From positions 1 to 64,000 of the forward strand of contig JADJIV010000012.1 in assembly GCA_016706845.1 (NCBI GenBank): DNA of 64,000 nucleotides. The letters run 5' to 3'. The notes below the pieces were generated by a model that was not told the DNA's origin, searched no databases, and saw only the letters and a program-made list of their open reading frames with translations. Both the position numbers and the translations under genes were made by a program. The stretch comes from PNOJ01 sp016706845. GTDB taxonomy: Bacteria; Krumholzibacteriota; Krumholzibacteriia; LZORAL124-64-63. This document shows, piece after piece, positions 19,789 to 27,977 of this stretch. Position 1 is the stretch's first letter; the number at the start of each line of letters is the position of its first letter.

Positions 19789-21855
19789 TCAGCTCCCCCT
19801 GAACTCGTGGTCCAAGGCGGTCTGCAGCGTCTTGATGTGGGCGAACACGGTCTTCAGGGTCTTGCGCGTCGCGGGGTCGAGGGCGTCGGGTTCGAGCCGG
19901 TTGTCGGGTTCGAGGCGGTCGAGGATCCGGCGGGACTGGTGCTGCAGCCGCAGGTCCATCAGGAAGCGGTACGACTCGGCGAGATCGGCCGCGGTCTCGG
20001 GGTGCAGCTTGCCCGCCGCTGCGAGGACGGCCAGGCGGTCCGCCGTGGCGGCGGCGTCGACTCCGTGCTGCAGGGCGCGCAGCCGCGCGTAGTCGACGAT
20101 CTGGGCCATGACGCCCTTGATGTCGAAGGTGGCGCGGTCCGCTTCGCCCTTCTCCAGGGCGAAGCCGCCGAACGTCTTGAGCGGCGGTTCGTACTGCAGC
20201 ACGCTGCGCGCGAGCAGGTGCAGGAAGCGGGGCTCGCTCGCGATCTCGTCCGCCAGGCTCGCGCGCAGTTCGGTCACGAGCCCGTCCTGCGCGAGGGCGC
20301 CGCGGAAATCGAAGAAGATCTTCGCCTGCAGCAGGTCCTCGGCCTCCAGGGTGTGGATCCAGCCCGCGAACGTCCGCCGCCAGCCCGCAAGCGACTGGCA
20401 GCAGCGAGGCTCCCCGGACATGATGCCGCCACTGCAATAGGGGTAGCCCGCGGCGTCCAGGATCGCGGAGAGCCGTACGCCCAGGCGTAGGAAATAGGCG
20501 CGCGCCGCTTCGTCGTCGGCGCCCTCCTGGTCCGGATAGATGATGGCGTGGTCCTGGTCCGCCAGCAGGCTCACCTCGGCGCGCCCGAGGCTCCCCATGA
20601 GCATGACGTCGAAGTCCGACGGCGGCGGACCCAGTTCGGCGATCGCCAGTTCGACGCCCTTGCGCACGGCCGTGTCCGCGTTCTGCGAGAGCATGCGGCT
20701 GACCTGCAGCGCGTCGGCCCCGTGGCTCATCATGAGGCTGGCCATGGTCGCCAGGCGCCGGTTCGCCGCCGCCAGGTCTTCGCTGCTGCGCGCCGCGCCC
20801 AGGTCGAGCTCGCGCGGCTGCGCCAGCCGGGTGGCCACGGCCATGCACCCGGGCCTGCCCTGCAGCACCACGCGCGACAGCGACAGCATGACCCGCACGA
20901 CACCGTCGTCGCGCGTGACCAGTTCGGCCTCGTAGCGGATCGGCGCGTGGTCTCCGTCGGCCACGGCCTGCCAGTGACGGCGCCCGCTCTCCAGTTCGGC
21001 GGACGTCGGGAGCACCAGCTTTTCGGCGTCCAGGCGGGCGAACTCCTCGCGATCGTAGCCCGCCAGCTTCAGCATGCTCGCGTTGGCGAAGAGCCCCTCG
21101 TCGCCCACCGACATGAAGATCGATTCGCCGGCCGATTCCACCAGCGAGCGGTACTTCTCCTCGGAGGTCTTCAGGGCGGCGGCCGTCAGCAGTCGGCCGT
21201 GCTCGGCCTGGTAGCTCGTGCGCAGCAGGAAGACCAGCAGCAGCGTCACCGCGGCCAGGATCAGCAGGGCCGCCGCCTGCAGCCGCCCGGTCACCGCCGC
21301 CACCTCGCGGTCGACGTCGTCGGTGTAGACGCCGGTGCCGATGATCCAGCCCCAGGGCGCGAAGCCCTTGACGTAGGACAGCTTCGGCACGATGCGCGCG
21401 GGGTCGTCCTTCCACTGCCACATGTAGTCGACGTAGCCGGCGCCCTCGCGGCGCACCACGTCGGCCATCGCCACGAAGATCAGCTTGCCGTGAGGATCGG
21501 CGAAGGCGGACAGGTCCCCGCCCTCGAGGTCGGGCCGGTAGGGGTGGACGATCATCCGCGGCTGCAGGTCGTTGATCCAGAAGTAGTCCTTGCCCTCCTG
21601 GCCGTAGTGGAGGCTGCGGACCTGCAGGATGGCGGCGGCCTGGGCCTGCTCGCGCGTGAGCCGGCCCGCGCGCTCCTCGGCCTCGTAGCGCGCCAGGATG
21701 TTCCACGACGATTCGGTCAGCTCGCGGATCATGAGCCGCTTCTGGTCCATCACCGCGCGGCCCAGGGTGGGCAGGAAGTGGAAGAAGACCACGCCGGAAA
21801 AGAGGCCGACGGCCAGGAGGGCGGGCAGGCCCGTGCGCAGCGCAAGGCGCTTCAT
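19789..21855 (-). CDS. Membrane Cache-PAS-DUF294 nucleotidyltransferase-like signalling protein
   Basis: 688 residues in one frame. A first membrane helix (about 8-27) and a second (about 193-212) enclose a Cache_2-type periplasmic sensor recognisable by GKDYFWINDL, HPYRPDLEGG and GFAPWGWIIGTGVYTDDVD. A PAS domain follows (about 230-345, with MLKLAGYDREEFARLD). The C-terminal half is the DUF294 pair: a GlnD-like nucleotidyltransferase (MGSLGRAEVSLLADQDHAIIY, with D-x-D) and its substrate-binding helical domain. DUF294 proteins usually have CBS or cyclic-nucleotide domains and sit next to ActP symporters, as here. A Cache-PAS front end is unusual and suggests sensing of the external solute. 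Confidence 0.8.
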   Translation of the reverse strand: MKRLALRTGLPALLAVGLFSGVVFFHFLPTLGRAVMDQKRLMIRELTESSWNILARYEAEERAGRLTREQAQAAAILQVRSLHYGQEGKDYFWINDLQPRMIVHPYRPDLEGGDLSAFADPHGKLIFVAMADVVRREGAGYVDYMWQWKDDPARIVPKLSYVKGFAPWGWIIGTGVYTDDVDREVAAVTGRLQAAALLILAAVTLLLVFLLRTSYQAEHGRLLTAAALKTSEEKYRSLVESAGESIFMSVGDEGLFANASMLKLAGYDREEFARLDAEKLVLPTSAELESGRRHWQAVADGDHAPIRYEAELVTRDDGVVRVMLSLSRVVLQGRPGCMAVATRLAQPRELDLGAARSSEDLAAANRRLATMASLMMSHGADALQVSRMLSQNADTAVRKGVELAIAELGPPPSDFDVMLMGSLGRAEVSLLADQDHAIIYPDQEGADDEAARAYFLRLGVRLSAILDAAGYPYCSGGIMSGEPRCCQSLAGWRRTFAGWIHTLEAEDLLQAKIFFDFRGALAQDGLVTELRASLADEIASEPRFLHLLARSVLQYEPPLKTFGGFALEKGEADRATFDIKGVMAQIVDYARLRALQHGVDAAATADRLAVLAAAGKLHPETAADLAESYRFLMDLRLQHQSRRILDRLEPDNRLEPDALDPATRKTLKTVFAHIKTLQTALDHEFRGS

Positions 21856-21903
21856 CGTTGTGGCCTGCCCGCCGACATCATGACGTTGCCTCCGCGCCGG
21901 AGC

Positions 21904-22962
21904 CTACAGCAGGAACTGCACGCCCGCCAGCAGTTGGCTGGGGCTGTCGCCGGTACTGTATTCCAGGCCGTAGCGCAGCTTGTGCTTCAGGCGGTAGTAG
22001 TGCAGGCCCGCCGTGAGATTCGAGGCCTGCGCTCCCGAGGCGTGATCGATGACGGCGAACTTGCCCGTCGCCTGCACGCGGTCGCGTCGCAACCCCGACT
22101 CGACGAACCAGGTGCTGCCGTGGAAGTTGACGTTGTCCCAATCGTACCAGCCCGCGTTGAGCGTGCCGAACATCCCGCCCACGACGAAGCCGGACTGCAT
22201 GTCGAGCACGAAGGCCCGGCTGTCGGTCGTCCACCCTGGATCGGCGGCCGATACGTAGCCGGCGCGGTTGGCCCGTCTCTGGTAGTCGATCCCCGTGCCC
22301 AGCAGCAGGTAGGGATCCCCGCCCAGACGCTCCTGCCCGTGGAACCAGGCCGTGGGCGCGGCGCCCACCGCGGCGTATTCCAGGTGTCCGGTGAAGCGCG
22401 GCGCCGCCTCGGGATTCTTCGTGGTCCCGACTTCGTAGCCGTCGAAGACGCCTGCGCGGTAGGCGATCGACCCGCCGCCCGAGCCGTGCAGCATCAGGCC
22501 CTGGTCCCGCCAGACGAAGGTGTGGGCCAGCTTGATCACCTCGGCGTTGTAGTCCAGCCCCAGCAGACTGCCGGCTGAGGAAGTGTTCTCGAAGGACAGC
22601 GGCAGCAGGATCAGCCCCACCTCCAGCCAGTGGTCCCCGCGCAGGCGCAGGTCGACGAAGATGTCCTGCAGGTCGGTGGACACGCCGCCGGCGCGGTAGC
22701 GTCCGGCGTTGTCGTTGTCCGTCTCGGCGAAGACCTTCACGCCGTCGGCGATCTGCCCGCTGAAGATCAGGCGCCCGCGGCGCAGGTACACGTCGTGGTC
22801 GGCCGCGGCGTCCGCCACCGTCACGGCGTGGAACTGCCCCAGCAGACCGAACTGCAGATTGGCCCCGTCGTCGAAGTCCCAGCGGGGGCCGGCCAGCGCG
22901 GGTGCGGCCGTGAACGTCAACACCGCCAGCGCCGTCCGTAGCATCCAGTCCGTCCTGGTCAT
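21904..22962 (-). CDS. Outer-membrane porin-like beta-barrel protein
   Basis: 352 residues with a signal peptide (LRTALAVLTFTAAPALA) and a long beta-rich body with alternating aromatic residues, ending in a hydrophobic strand with terminal leucines (LLAGVQFLL). FGLLGQFHAV, KVFAETDND and LRLRGDHWLEVGLILLPLSFENT resemble phosphate-selective (OprP-like) or general porins. AAGGAG lies about seven bases before the ATG at 22962. Its place between the symporter and the sensor suggests a matching outer-membrane route for the solute. Confidence 0.72.
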   Translation of the reverse strand: MTRTDWMLRTALAVLTFTAAPALAGPRWDFDDGANLQFGLLGQFHAVTVADAAADHDVYLRRGRLIFSGQIADGVKVFAETDNDNAGRYRAGGVSTDLQDIFVDLRLRGDHWLEVGLILLPLSFENTSSAGSLLGLDYNAEVIKLAHTFVWRDQGLMLHGSGGGSIAYRAGVFDGYEVGTTKNPEAAPRFTGHLEYAAVGAAPTAWFHGQERLGGDPYLLLGTGIDYQRRANRAGYVSAADPGWTTDSRAFVLDMQSGFVVGGMFGTLNAGWYDWDNVNFHGSTWFVESGLRRDRVQATGKFAVIDHASGAQASNLTAGLHYYRLKHKLRYGLEYSTGDSPSQLLAGVQFLL

Positions 22963-23018
22963 CGGTCTACTCCTTGTCGGGAGGGAAGGGGAGGCGGGCC
23001 GGCCGACCGGCCCGCGCT

Positions 23019-24893
23019 TCATGCCTCGACGGCGACCCGCCGGTTCTTCGTCACCAGCGACACCACGATCAGCGCCAGGAAGCTCAACGGGATCGAGATG
23101 ATCCCCGGCTGCCCCAGCGGGTGCCACGCCTGTTCGGCGGTCAGCCCGTACGGGCCCGCGAACATCTCCGGGCCGGTCAGGATGATCCCGAGCGAGGAGA
23201 CGATGCCCACGATGATCGAGGCCACGATGCCCGCCGCGGTGGTGCGCTTCCAGAACAGGAGCATCAAGATGGCCGGCAGGTTGGCCGATGCCGCCACGGC
23301 GAAGGCCCAGCCGACCAGGAAGCTCACGTTGACCCCGCGGAAGACGATGCCCAGCACGATCGCCACGATGCCCACGGCGAAGGCGGCGATCTTGCCGGCG
23401 CGCACCTTCTGCCGGTCGCTCAGGTCCATGCGGCCGAAGCGGTCCATCAGGTCGTGGGCCACCGCGCCCGAGGCGGCCACGATCAGGCCGGCGACGGTGC
23501 CCAGCACGGTCGCGAACGCGATGGCCGAGATGATGGCGAACAGCACGCCGCCGAAGGACATCGCCAGCAGCGGCGCCGACATGTTGTTGTCGGCCGGGTT
23601 CACCGTGCCGTTGACCGCCGCGCCGAGACCCAGGAACAGGGTCAGGACGTAGAAGAACCCGATCGAGGCGATGGCCACGATCGTCGACTTGCGGGCGCAG
23701 GCCGGGCTCGGCACGGTGTAGTAGCGGATCAGGATGTGCGGCAGGGCCGCGGTGCCGAAGAACAGCGCCATCATCAGCGAGACGAAGTTGAGCTTGTTCC
23801 ACGTGGTGTCGACCTTGAACTTCACGCCCGGCTTCATCTCGTCGGTGCCCGTGACGGTCTTCGGCGAGTAGACCGCGTACTTGGCGCCCTTCTCGTCGGT
23901 CACCGCCTGCTTCTGCCACTGCTCGACGCGGGTCTCGGGATGGGTCAGGTGGGCCAGGAAGGCCACCGGACTCACCGAGCCGGTGCCGGCGGCGGCATCC
24001 GCTGCGCTCATCCCGCCGATTTGCCGCAGGCGGCCGACGGGCTCCAGCACGCCGCCAGCCACGCCGTTGACCACCCCGTCGCTGCTCCATTGCGCCCGCC
24101 AGAGCGTGCCGTCGGCCTCGCGCTTCCACCAGGTGGTCGCTCCGTCGCGGTCGTATTTCTGCAGGCTGCCGGTCGTGTGCACCAGCACGTACCCCTGCTC
24201 CACGAGCTGGCTTTCGGTGGCCTCCACGGTCATCTCGCCGCCGGGGGCGCCGCCGTCGAGCCCCACGGGCTCGGTGCTCAGACCGCGCGTGAGCACGAAG
24301 CCCACCAGGATCGTGGAGAAGATCAGCAGCAGGCCGCCCTTGAGGAACTGCACGTACGTCGTGGAGGTCATGCCGGCTGCCGACACGATCACGATCACGA
24401 TGACGCCCACCAGGATCACGCCCACCCAGTGGGGCAGGCCCAGCAACGGCTCCACCAGCGAACCGGCGCCGTTCATCTGCGGGATCAGGTAGCAGATCGA
24501 CACCACCAGCGTGGAGATGGCTGCGGTCAGCTTGATGCCGCGGCTGTCGAACTTGGCGTCCAGGGCGTCGGTGAAGGTGAACTTGCCCATGCGCTTCATG
24601 GGTTCCGCCACCACGAACAGCGCCACGACCCACCCGGCCAGGTAGCCGATGGAATAGAGGAAGCCGTCGTAGCCGAGCGTGGCGATCATGCCGCAGATGC
24701 CCAGGAACGACGCGGCCGACAGGTAGTCCCCGGCGAAGCTGATGCCGTTGACCGCCCAGTGGATCTGCCCGCCGGCGGCGTAGTAGCCCGCGGCCGACTT
24801 CGCCTTGCGCGCGAAGAAGAAGCTCAGGAACAGCACCGCCGCGACGAACAGCGCGAAGATGACGATGGACAGGGGCGTTCCGTGCAGGTTCAT
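23019..24893 (-). CDS. ActP-type sodium:solute symporter (cation/acetate symporter family)
   Basis: 624 residues, SSS family with about 13 membrane helices. AGGQIHWAVNGISFAGDYLSAASFLG is the ActP signature in the first helices (residues about 40-65), and IPQMNGAGSL and FFGTAALPHILIRYYT follow. A hydrophilic insertion of roughly 150 residues (about 205-355, rich in Gly, Thr and Trp, for example TTWWKREADGTLWRAQ) interrupts the middle, which E. coli ActP (549 residues) lacks. Upstream is the small DUF485 protein that normally accompanies ActP. Probably transports acetate or another short carboxylate; the specificity is not provable from sequence. Confidence 0.87.
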   Translation of the reverse strand: MNLHGTPLSIVIFALFVAAVLFLSFFFARKAKSAAGYYAAGGQIHWAVNGISFAGDYLSAASFLGICGMIATLGYDGFLYSIGYLAGWVVALFVVAEPMKRMGKFTFTDALDAKFDSRGIKLTAAISTLVVSICYLIPQMNGAGSLVEPLLGLPHWVGVILVGVIVIVIVSAAGMTSTTYVQFLKGGLLLIFSTILVGFVLTRGLSTEPVGLDGGAPGGEMTVEATESQLVEQGYVLVHTTGSLQKYDRDGATTWWKREADGTLWRAQWSSDGVVNGVAGGVLEPVGRLRQIGGMSAADAAAGTGSVSPVAFLAHLTHPETRVEQWQKQAVTDEKGAKYAVYSPKTVTGTDEMKPGVKFKVDTTWNKLNFVSLMMALFFGTAALPHILIRYYTVPSPACARKSTIVAIASIGFFYVLTLFLGLGAAVNGTVNPADNNMSAPLLAMSFGGVLFAIISAIAFATVLGTVAGLIVAASGAVAHDLMDRFGRMDLSDRQKVRAGKIAAFAVGIVAIVLGIVFRGVNVSFLVGWAFAVAASANLPAILMLLFWKRTTAAGIVASIIVGIVSSLGIILTGPEMFAGPYGLTAEQAWHPLGQPGIISIPLSFLALIVVSLVTKNRRVAVEA

Positions 24894-24924
24894 GCGCCGG
24901 CCCCCTTCCCGCCGTGAGCGCCGC

Positions 24925-25188
24925 TCAACTCGCGCTCCTTGGCGTGCAGAGATGGTTGTAAAGGAGGGCCAGGACCAGGGCGAAAATGATCAGCCCGAAG
25001 CCGTAGACCACGGCGAGGTTGAGACCGGCGAACACGATGGTCTGCATCGCGCGGCCCTCGTTGATGACGTTCGTCATGACGAACCCGGCGTAGACGACGC
25101 AGTAGATGATGAACATCACGACGCCCAGCCGGGTCTTGTAGCCGCTGGCGGGATCGGGGCCGGACGAGCGGGCGGGTTCGTGGAGCAT
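24925..25188 (-). CDS. DUF485 (YjcH-like) small membrane protein
   Basis: 87 residues from the ATG at 25188, preceded by AGGAGGG. Two hydrophobic helices (VVMFIIYCVVYAGFVMTNV and VVYGFGLIIFALVLALLYN) match DUF485, the small partner encoded just ahead of ActP symporters. A longer open frame upstream (to 25302) lacks a ribosome site. It is the first gene of the minus-strand transport unit. Confidence 0.85.
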   Translation of the reverse strand: MLHEPARSSGPDPASGYKTRLGVVMFIIYCVVYAGFVMTNVINEGRAMQTIVFAGLNLAVVYGFGLIIFALVLALLYNHLCTPRSAS

Positions 25189-25285
25189 CTTCCCTCCTAG
25201 ATTGCAGACGGACGACAGGGGAGGGGAGCGCCGACTGCCGCCGGGCGCCGCCCTGGGGAGCGCAATGCGTGGAAACCTAGCATGC

Positions 25286-25301
25286 TGTGAAATATTACAC
25301 A
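25286..25301. promoter_or_regulatory. CRP-like palindrome in the divergent control region
   Basis: TGTGAAATATTACACA is a near-perfect dyad (TGTGN-AATATT-NCACA) with the spacing of CRP-family sites (TGTGA-N6-TCACA, one mismatch). A further half-site TTGTGAAATTTT lies at about 25323. The surrounding 25280-25340 is strikingly AT-rich for this genome. It lies 98 bases upstream of the DUF485-ActP unit and 156 upstream of the LysM gene, so it could control either or both. Confidence 0.5.
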
Positions 25302-25456
25302 ATGAATTCGACCGGACTGCGAATTGTGAAATTTTCCCCTGTCCGGCGCGAGCAGGCGGATCGTTCCCACGCCGACGCCTGCGGAAACCTCTTGCCCTGC
25401 GGGGTGTTCACGGCCATCATCGGCCCAGGACGACCAGCCACGGAGGACTGCCGCCC

Positions 25457-26122
25457 ATGCCCAAGCCCACACCGCGCCTGTCGCCCCGACGGCGCCTGAA
25501 GTTCCGCTTCCCGCTCGCTGCCCTGATCGTCATGCTGTCGGCCGGCGCTCTGGCCGCGGCGCCCGAGGCCTGCTACGTCGTGCGCAACGGCGACTCGCTG
25601 GGCCGGATCGCGACGCGCTGCGGCACCTCGGTGGCCGAGATCAGCCGCCACAACAAATTGCCCGGCGACGTCGTCCACGTGGGCCAGGTCCTGAAGATCG
25701 CCGCCCCCTTCCAGAAGGTCGCGCCGGACAAGATCTCCTGGCGCCACCCCTTCAACGGCAAGTCCGGCCGCGTGCTGCGCACCTTCGGCGCCCAGGCGGG
25801 TTCGGTCGTGACGCGGCGCACGGGTTCGGACATCGCCTACCCGGCCGGGGGAGAGGTCGTGGCGCCCGCGAACGGGCTGGTGCGTTACGTGGGGGAGCAA
25901 GCCGGTTACGGGACCCTCGCCATCATCGACCACGGCGGAGGTTTCGCGACGGTCCTCTCGCCCCTGGATCCCTCGGACCTGGAGATCGAAGCCGGACGGA
26001 TCGTCCTGAAGGGCGAGCCGTTGGGCCGCACCGGTCCGCCGGCCGAGGGCAAGGAGCCCTACCTTCACGTCGAACTGCGGGTGCAGAGCGAGGCGGTGGA
26101 CCCGTCGCGACTGCTGCGCTGA
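25457..26122 (+). CDS. LysM plus degenerate LytM/M23 protein (NlpD/EnvC-like)
   Basis: 221 residues: an N-terminal membrane/signal helix (about 20-38), a LysM domain (CYVVRNGDSLGRIATRCGTS through VHVGQVLKIAAPF, about 43-90), then an M23 domain. The M23 catalytic positions are replaced: H-x3-D reads RRTGSD, the Y-x-H position reads VLSPL, and the H-x-H reads YLHVELR. A protein with this pattern cannot bind zinc normally and would act, like NlpD or EnvC, as an activator of cell-wall amidases at division. It stands alone with its own AT-rich upstream region. Confidence 0.8.
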   Translation: MPKPTPRLSPRRRLKFRFPLAALIVMLSAGALAAAPEACYVVRNGDSLGRIATRCGTSVAEISRHNKLPGDVVHVGQVLKIAAPFQKVAPDKISWRHPFNGKSGRVLRTFGAQAGSVVTRRTGSDIAYPAGGEVVAPANGLVRYVGEQAGYGTLAIIDHGGGFATVLSPLDPSDLEIEAGRIVLKGEPLGRTGPPAEGKEPYLHVELRVQSEAVDPSRLLR

Positions 26123-26147
26123 TCCCCGCCCGTACCGGAGGCCCGCC

Positions 26148-26731
26148 GTGTATCTCAGCACCGTCATCCGCACCGTGCCCGACTTCCCCAAGCCGGGCAT
26201 CCTGTTCCGCGACATCACGCCGCTGCTGAACGAACCTGCGGCCTTCCGCGCCGCCCTGGACGGCTTGGCCGCCTTGGTGCGCGGCGTGCCCTGCGACCGC
26301 CTGGCGGCCCTGGAATCCCGGGGCTTCCTGTTCGCCGCGCCGCTGGCCCGGCAGTGGGGCAAGGGCCTGGTCGCGATGCGCAAGCCCGGCAAACTGCCGG
26401 CCGACACGGTCGCGGAGAGCTACGCGCTGGAGTACGGCACCGCCACGCTGGAAGTCCACCGCGACGCGATCGCGCCCGGCGAACGCGTGCTGATCGTCGA
26501 CGACCTGCTGGCCACCGGCGGCACCGCCGCGGCCGCCGCCGCCCTGGTGCGGCGCCTGGGCGGCTCGGTGGCGGGGCACCTGTTCCTGGTCGAACTGGAA
26601 GGTCTGGGGGGCGCGAGCGCCTGGCCGGCGACCCCGTGTTTTCGCTTGTCAAATTTCGGGAGCACGGCTGGTTGCCGATTCCGGCCTTCACCGGTGCAAC
26701 GGAACGGTCTCGCCCGCCGGGACCGTTCTGA
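26148..26731 (+). CDS. apt: Adenine phosphoribosyltransferase, frameshifted in a G run near 26610
   Basis: Salvages adenine to AMP. The frame from 26148 (GTG) shows VPDFPKPGILFRDITPLL at the start, the PRPP-binding VLIVDDLLATGGTAAAA near residue 116, then VAGHLFLVELEGLGG. The expected ending (RERLAGDPVFSLVKF) is in another frame. One G missing from the six-G run at 26606-26611 restores it, and the repaired gene ends at 26731. Essential-type salvage gene with a homopolymer gap, so most likely a sequence error. Confidence 0.85.
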
Positions 26732-26766
26732 CCCGATCCGACTCCAAGCTCTGGAACGGACCGGGT

Positions 26767-26842
26767 ACCCCAGTAGCTCAGCTGGATAGAGCACCGGTTT
26801 CCTAAACCGGGGTCGCAGGTTCGAGCCCTGTCTGGGGTACCA
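26767..26842 (+). tRNA. tRNA-Arg (anticodon CCT)
   Basis: Acceptor ACCCCAG pairs with CTGGGGT; D arm GCTC...GAGC; anticodon stem CCGGT/ACCGG around TTCCTAA, anticodon CCT; T loop TTCGAGC; CCA encoded. It lies 35 bases after the repaired apt end and has no clear promoter of its own, so it may be read from apt. Confidence 0.94.
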
Positions 26843-26945
26843 CCGCTCCACCGTTTTTGAACGATGATATCGCCCACACCGGAACGTGACCGGGGTTTCG
26901 TACAATTATTCAACGTGGGTCGGGGGAGTCGTCTCCTGCGGAAAC

Positions 26946-27312
26946 TCACGAATCCGTGCCGCTCCAATTCCTGCAGGAAGAGCCAGACGCGCTCGCTGGC
27001 CTGATCGGCCTGATCCGGGTGCGCGGCCACGAACCCGCGCATGACCTCCGCGAGGTTGCGGCGGCCGTCCAGCAGGCCCCAGATCGTGCTGCCGTAGGCT
27101 TCCAGGCGCACCTCGATGTGGGCCCGTTCGGGCGGCAGGCGGGATTGCAGCCAGCGCGCGAGCGGACCGCTGCGGAAGCGCGGTTCCAGCAGCACCACCT
27201 GCACGCCGCCGTCGACGCGCGACTCGCGGGCGTCGACCAGGGTCTGGGGCACCAGTTCCAGGATCCGGTCACCCGCGACCGTCTTGCGCCGAAACCAACC
27301 ACGCATACCCAT
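26946..27312 (-). CDS. PqqD-like (RRE-fold) protein, 3' end uncertain
   Basis: The frame read from 27312 has the features of the PqqD family: a short beta hairpin start (RGWFRRKTVAGDRILELVP), a strand and helix, then GSTIWGLLDGRRNLAEVMRGF (the conserved W-x-LLDG...T/NLxEI block) and FLQELERHGFV. PqqD-type domains bind leader peptides for radical-SAM RiPP enzymes, but no such enzyme or precursor is nearby. The frame has no stop after HGFV and would run across tRNA-Arg, so a frameshift near 26950 is likely; a TGA at 26946-26948 in the next frame is taken as the end. GGAGG lies 11 bases ahead of the ATG. Confidence 0.6.
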
Positions 27313-27426
27313 CGGGACTGACGCCTCCTCGGATTCCCGGCCCACGCTCCGCACGGCCGACGGCGCAGGCTAACATCAATCCCGACCCGTCCTGCCGGGT
27401 CTGCAAGCCACCGGCGCGCGCCGCGC

Positions 27427-27455
27427 TTTTCATCGGCGCGCCGATCCGCTACACT
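27427..27455 (+). promoter_or_regulatory. Possible promoter with a palindrome in its spacer, ahead of the Tic20-like gene
   Basis: TTTTCA at 27427-27432, 17 bp, TACACT at 27450-27455. Between them lies the perfect 14-base palindrome ATCGGCGCGCCGAT (27432-27445), placed like an operator. The gene starts at 27500. Confidence 0.4.
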
Positions 27456-27499
27456 GCGGCCATCGTCCAGCGCGTCGCCTCCGGGCCGAAAGGACCGCC

Positions 27500-27853
27500 A
27501 TGACCGAACCGACCGTCACGGAACGCTGGTGGGCCGCCGCCTGCTACGCCAGCGCGCTGGTCGTGCTGCCCATCCTGATGGTGGAGCACAAGGGGGAGTT
27601 CCTGGCCCGCCACTGCCGCCAGGGCTTCACGCTGCTCGCCGCCGAGGTCGTGCTGCTGCTGGTGCTCGGCATCGTCGACGCCAGCCTGGGCCGCATCCCG
27701 CTGCTGGGCCTGCTGCTCTCGATCGTCCTGCACCTGGTCGGCCTGCTGGCCGTCCTGGGCATCTCCGCGCTGGGCTTCGCCCGCGCCCTGGCCGGCGAAT
27801 CCTGGAACCTGCCGTTCCTCGAGGACTTCGCCCAGCGAGTGCCGATCCACTGA
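27500..27853 (+). CDS. Tic20/DUF4870-like small membrane protein
   Basis: 117 residues with about three hydrophobic helices. The pattern ERWWAAACYASALVVLPILM, then HCRQGFTLLAAEVVLLLVLGIVD and a final helix LGLLLSIVLHLVGLLAVLGI, matches the DUF4870/Tic20-like family with its conserved H-x2-QG. Function unknown. It is monocistronic and convergent with holA. Confidence 0.68.
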   Translation: MTEPTVTERWWAAACYASALVVLPILMVEHKGEFLARHCRQGFTLLAAEVVLLLVLGIVDASLGRIPLLGLLLSIVLHLVGLLAVLGISALGFARALAGESWNLPFLEDFAQRVPIH

Positions 27854-27977
27854 CATACAGTCCACGATCACGAGTTCACGGGGGAAGGGCGCCAATCGCA
27901 ATGCCCGCCCAGGCGTTGCGGCGCCGCTTCATTAATTGCGCATAATGTATATTATGTTAAGTTGATACCGATCCGGA

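Noticed and set aside
26215..26945. Continuation of the PqqD-like frame through tRNA-Arg into apt
   Set aside because: A protein spanning the antisense of a tRNA and of apt is implausible; an indel near 26950 explains the missing stop.
27941..27956. CATAAT-GTAT-ATTATG inverted repeat between convergent genes
   Set aside because: AT-only 6-bp stem without GC core or T run; could be chance in an AT-rich gap, and no function can be assigned.
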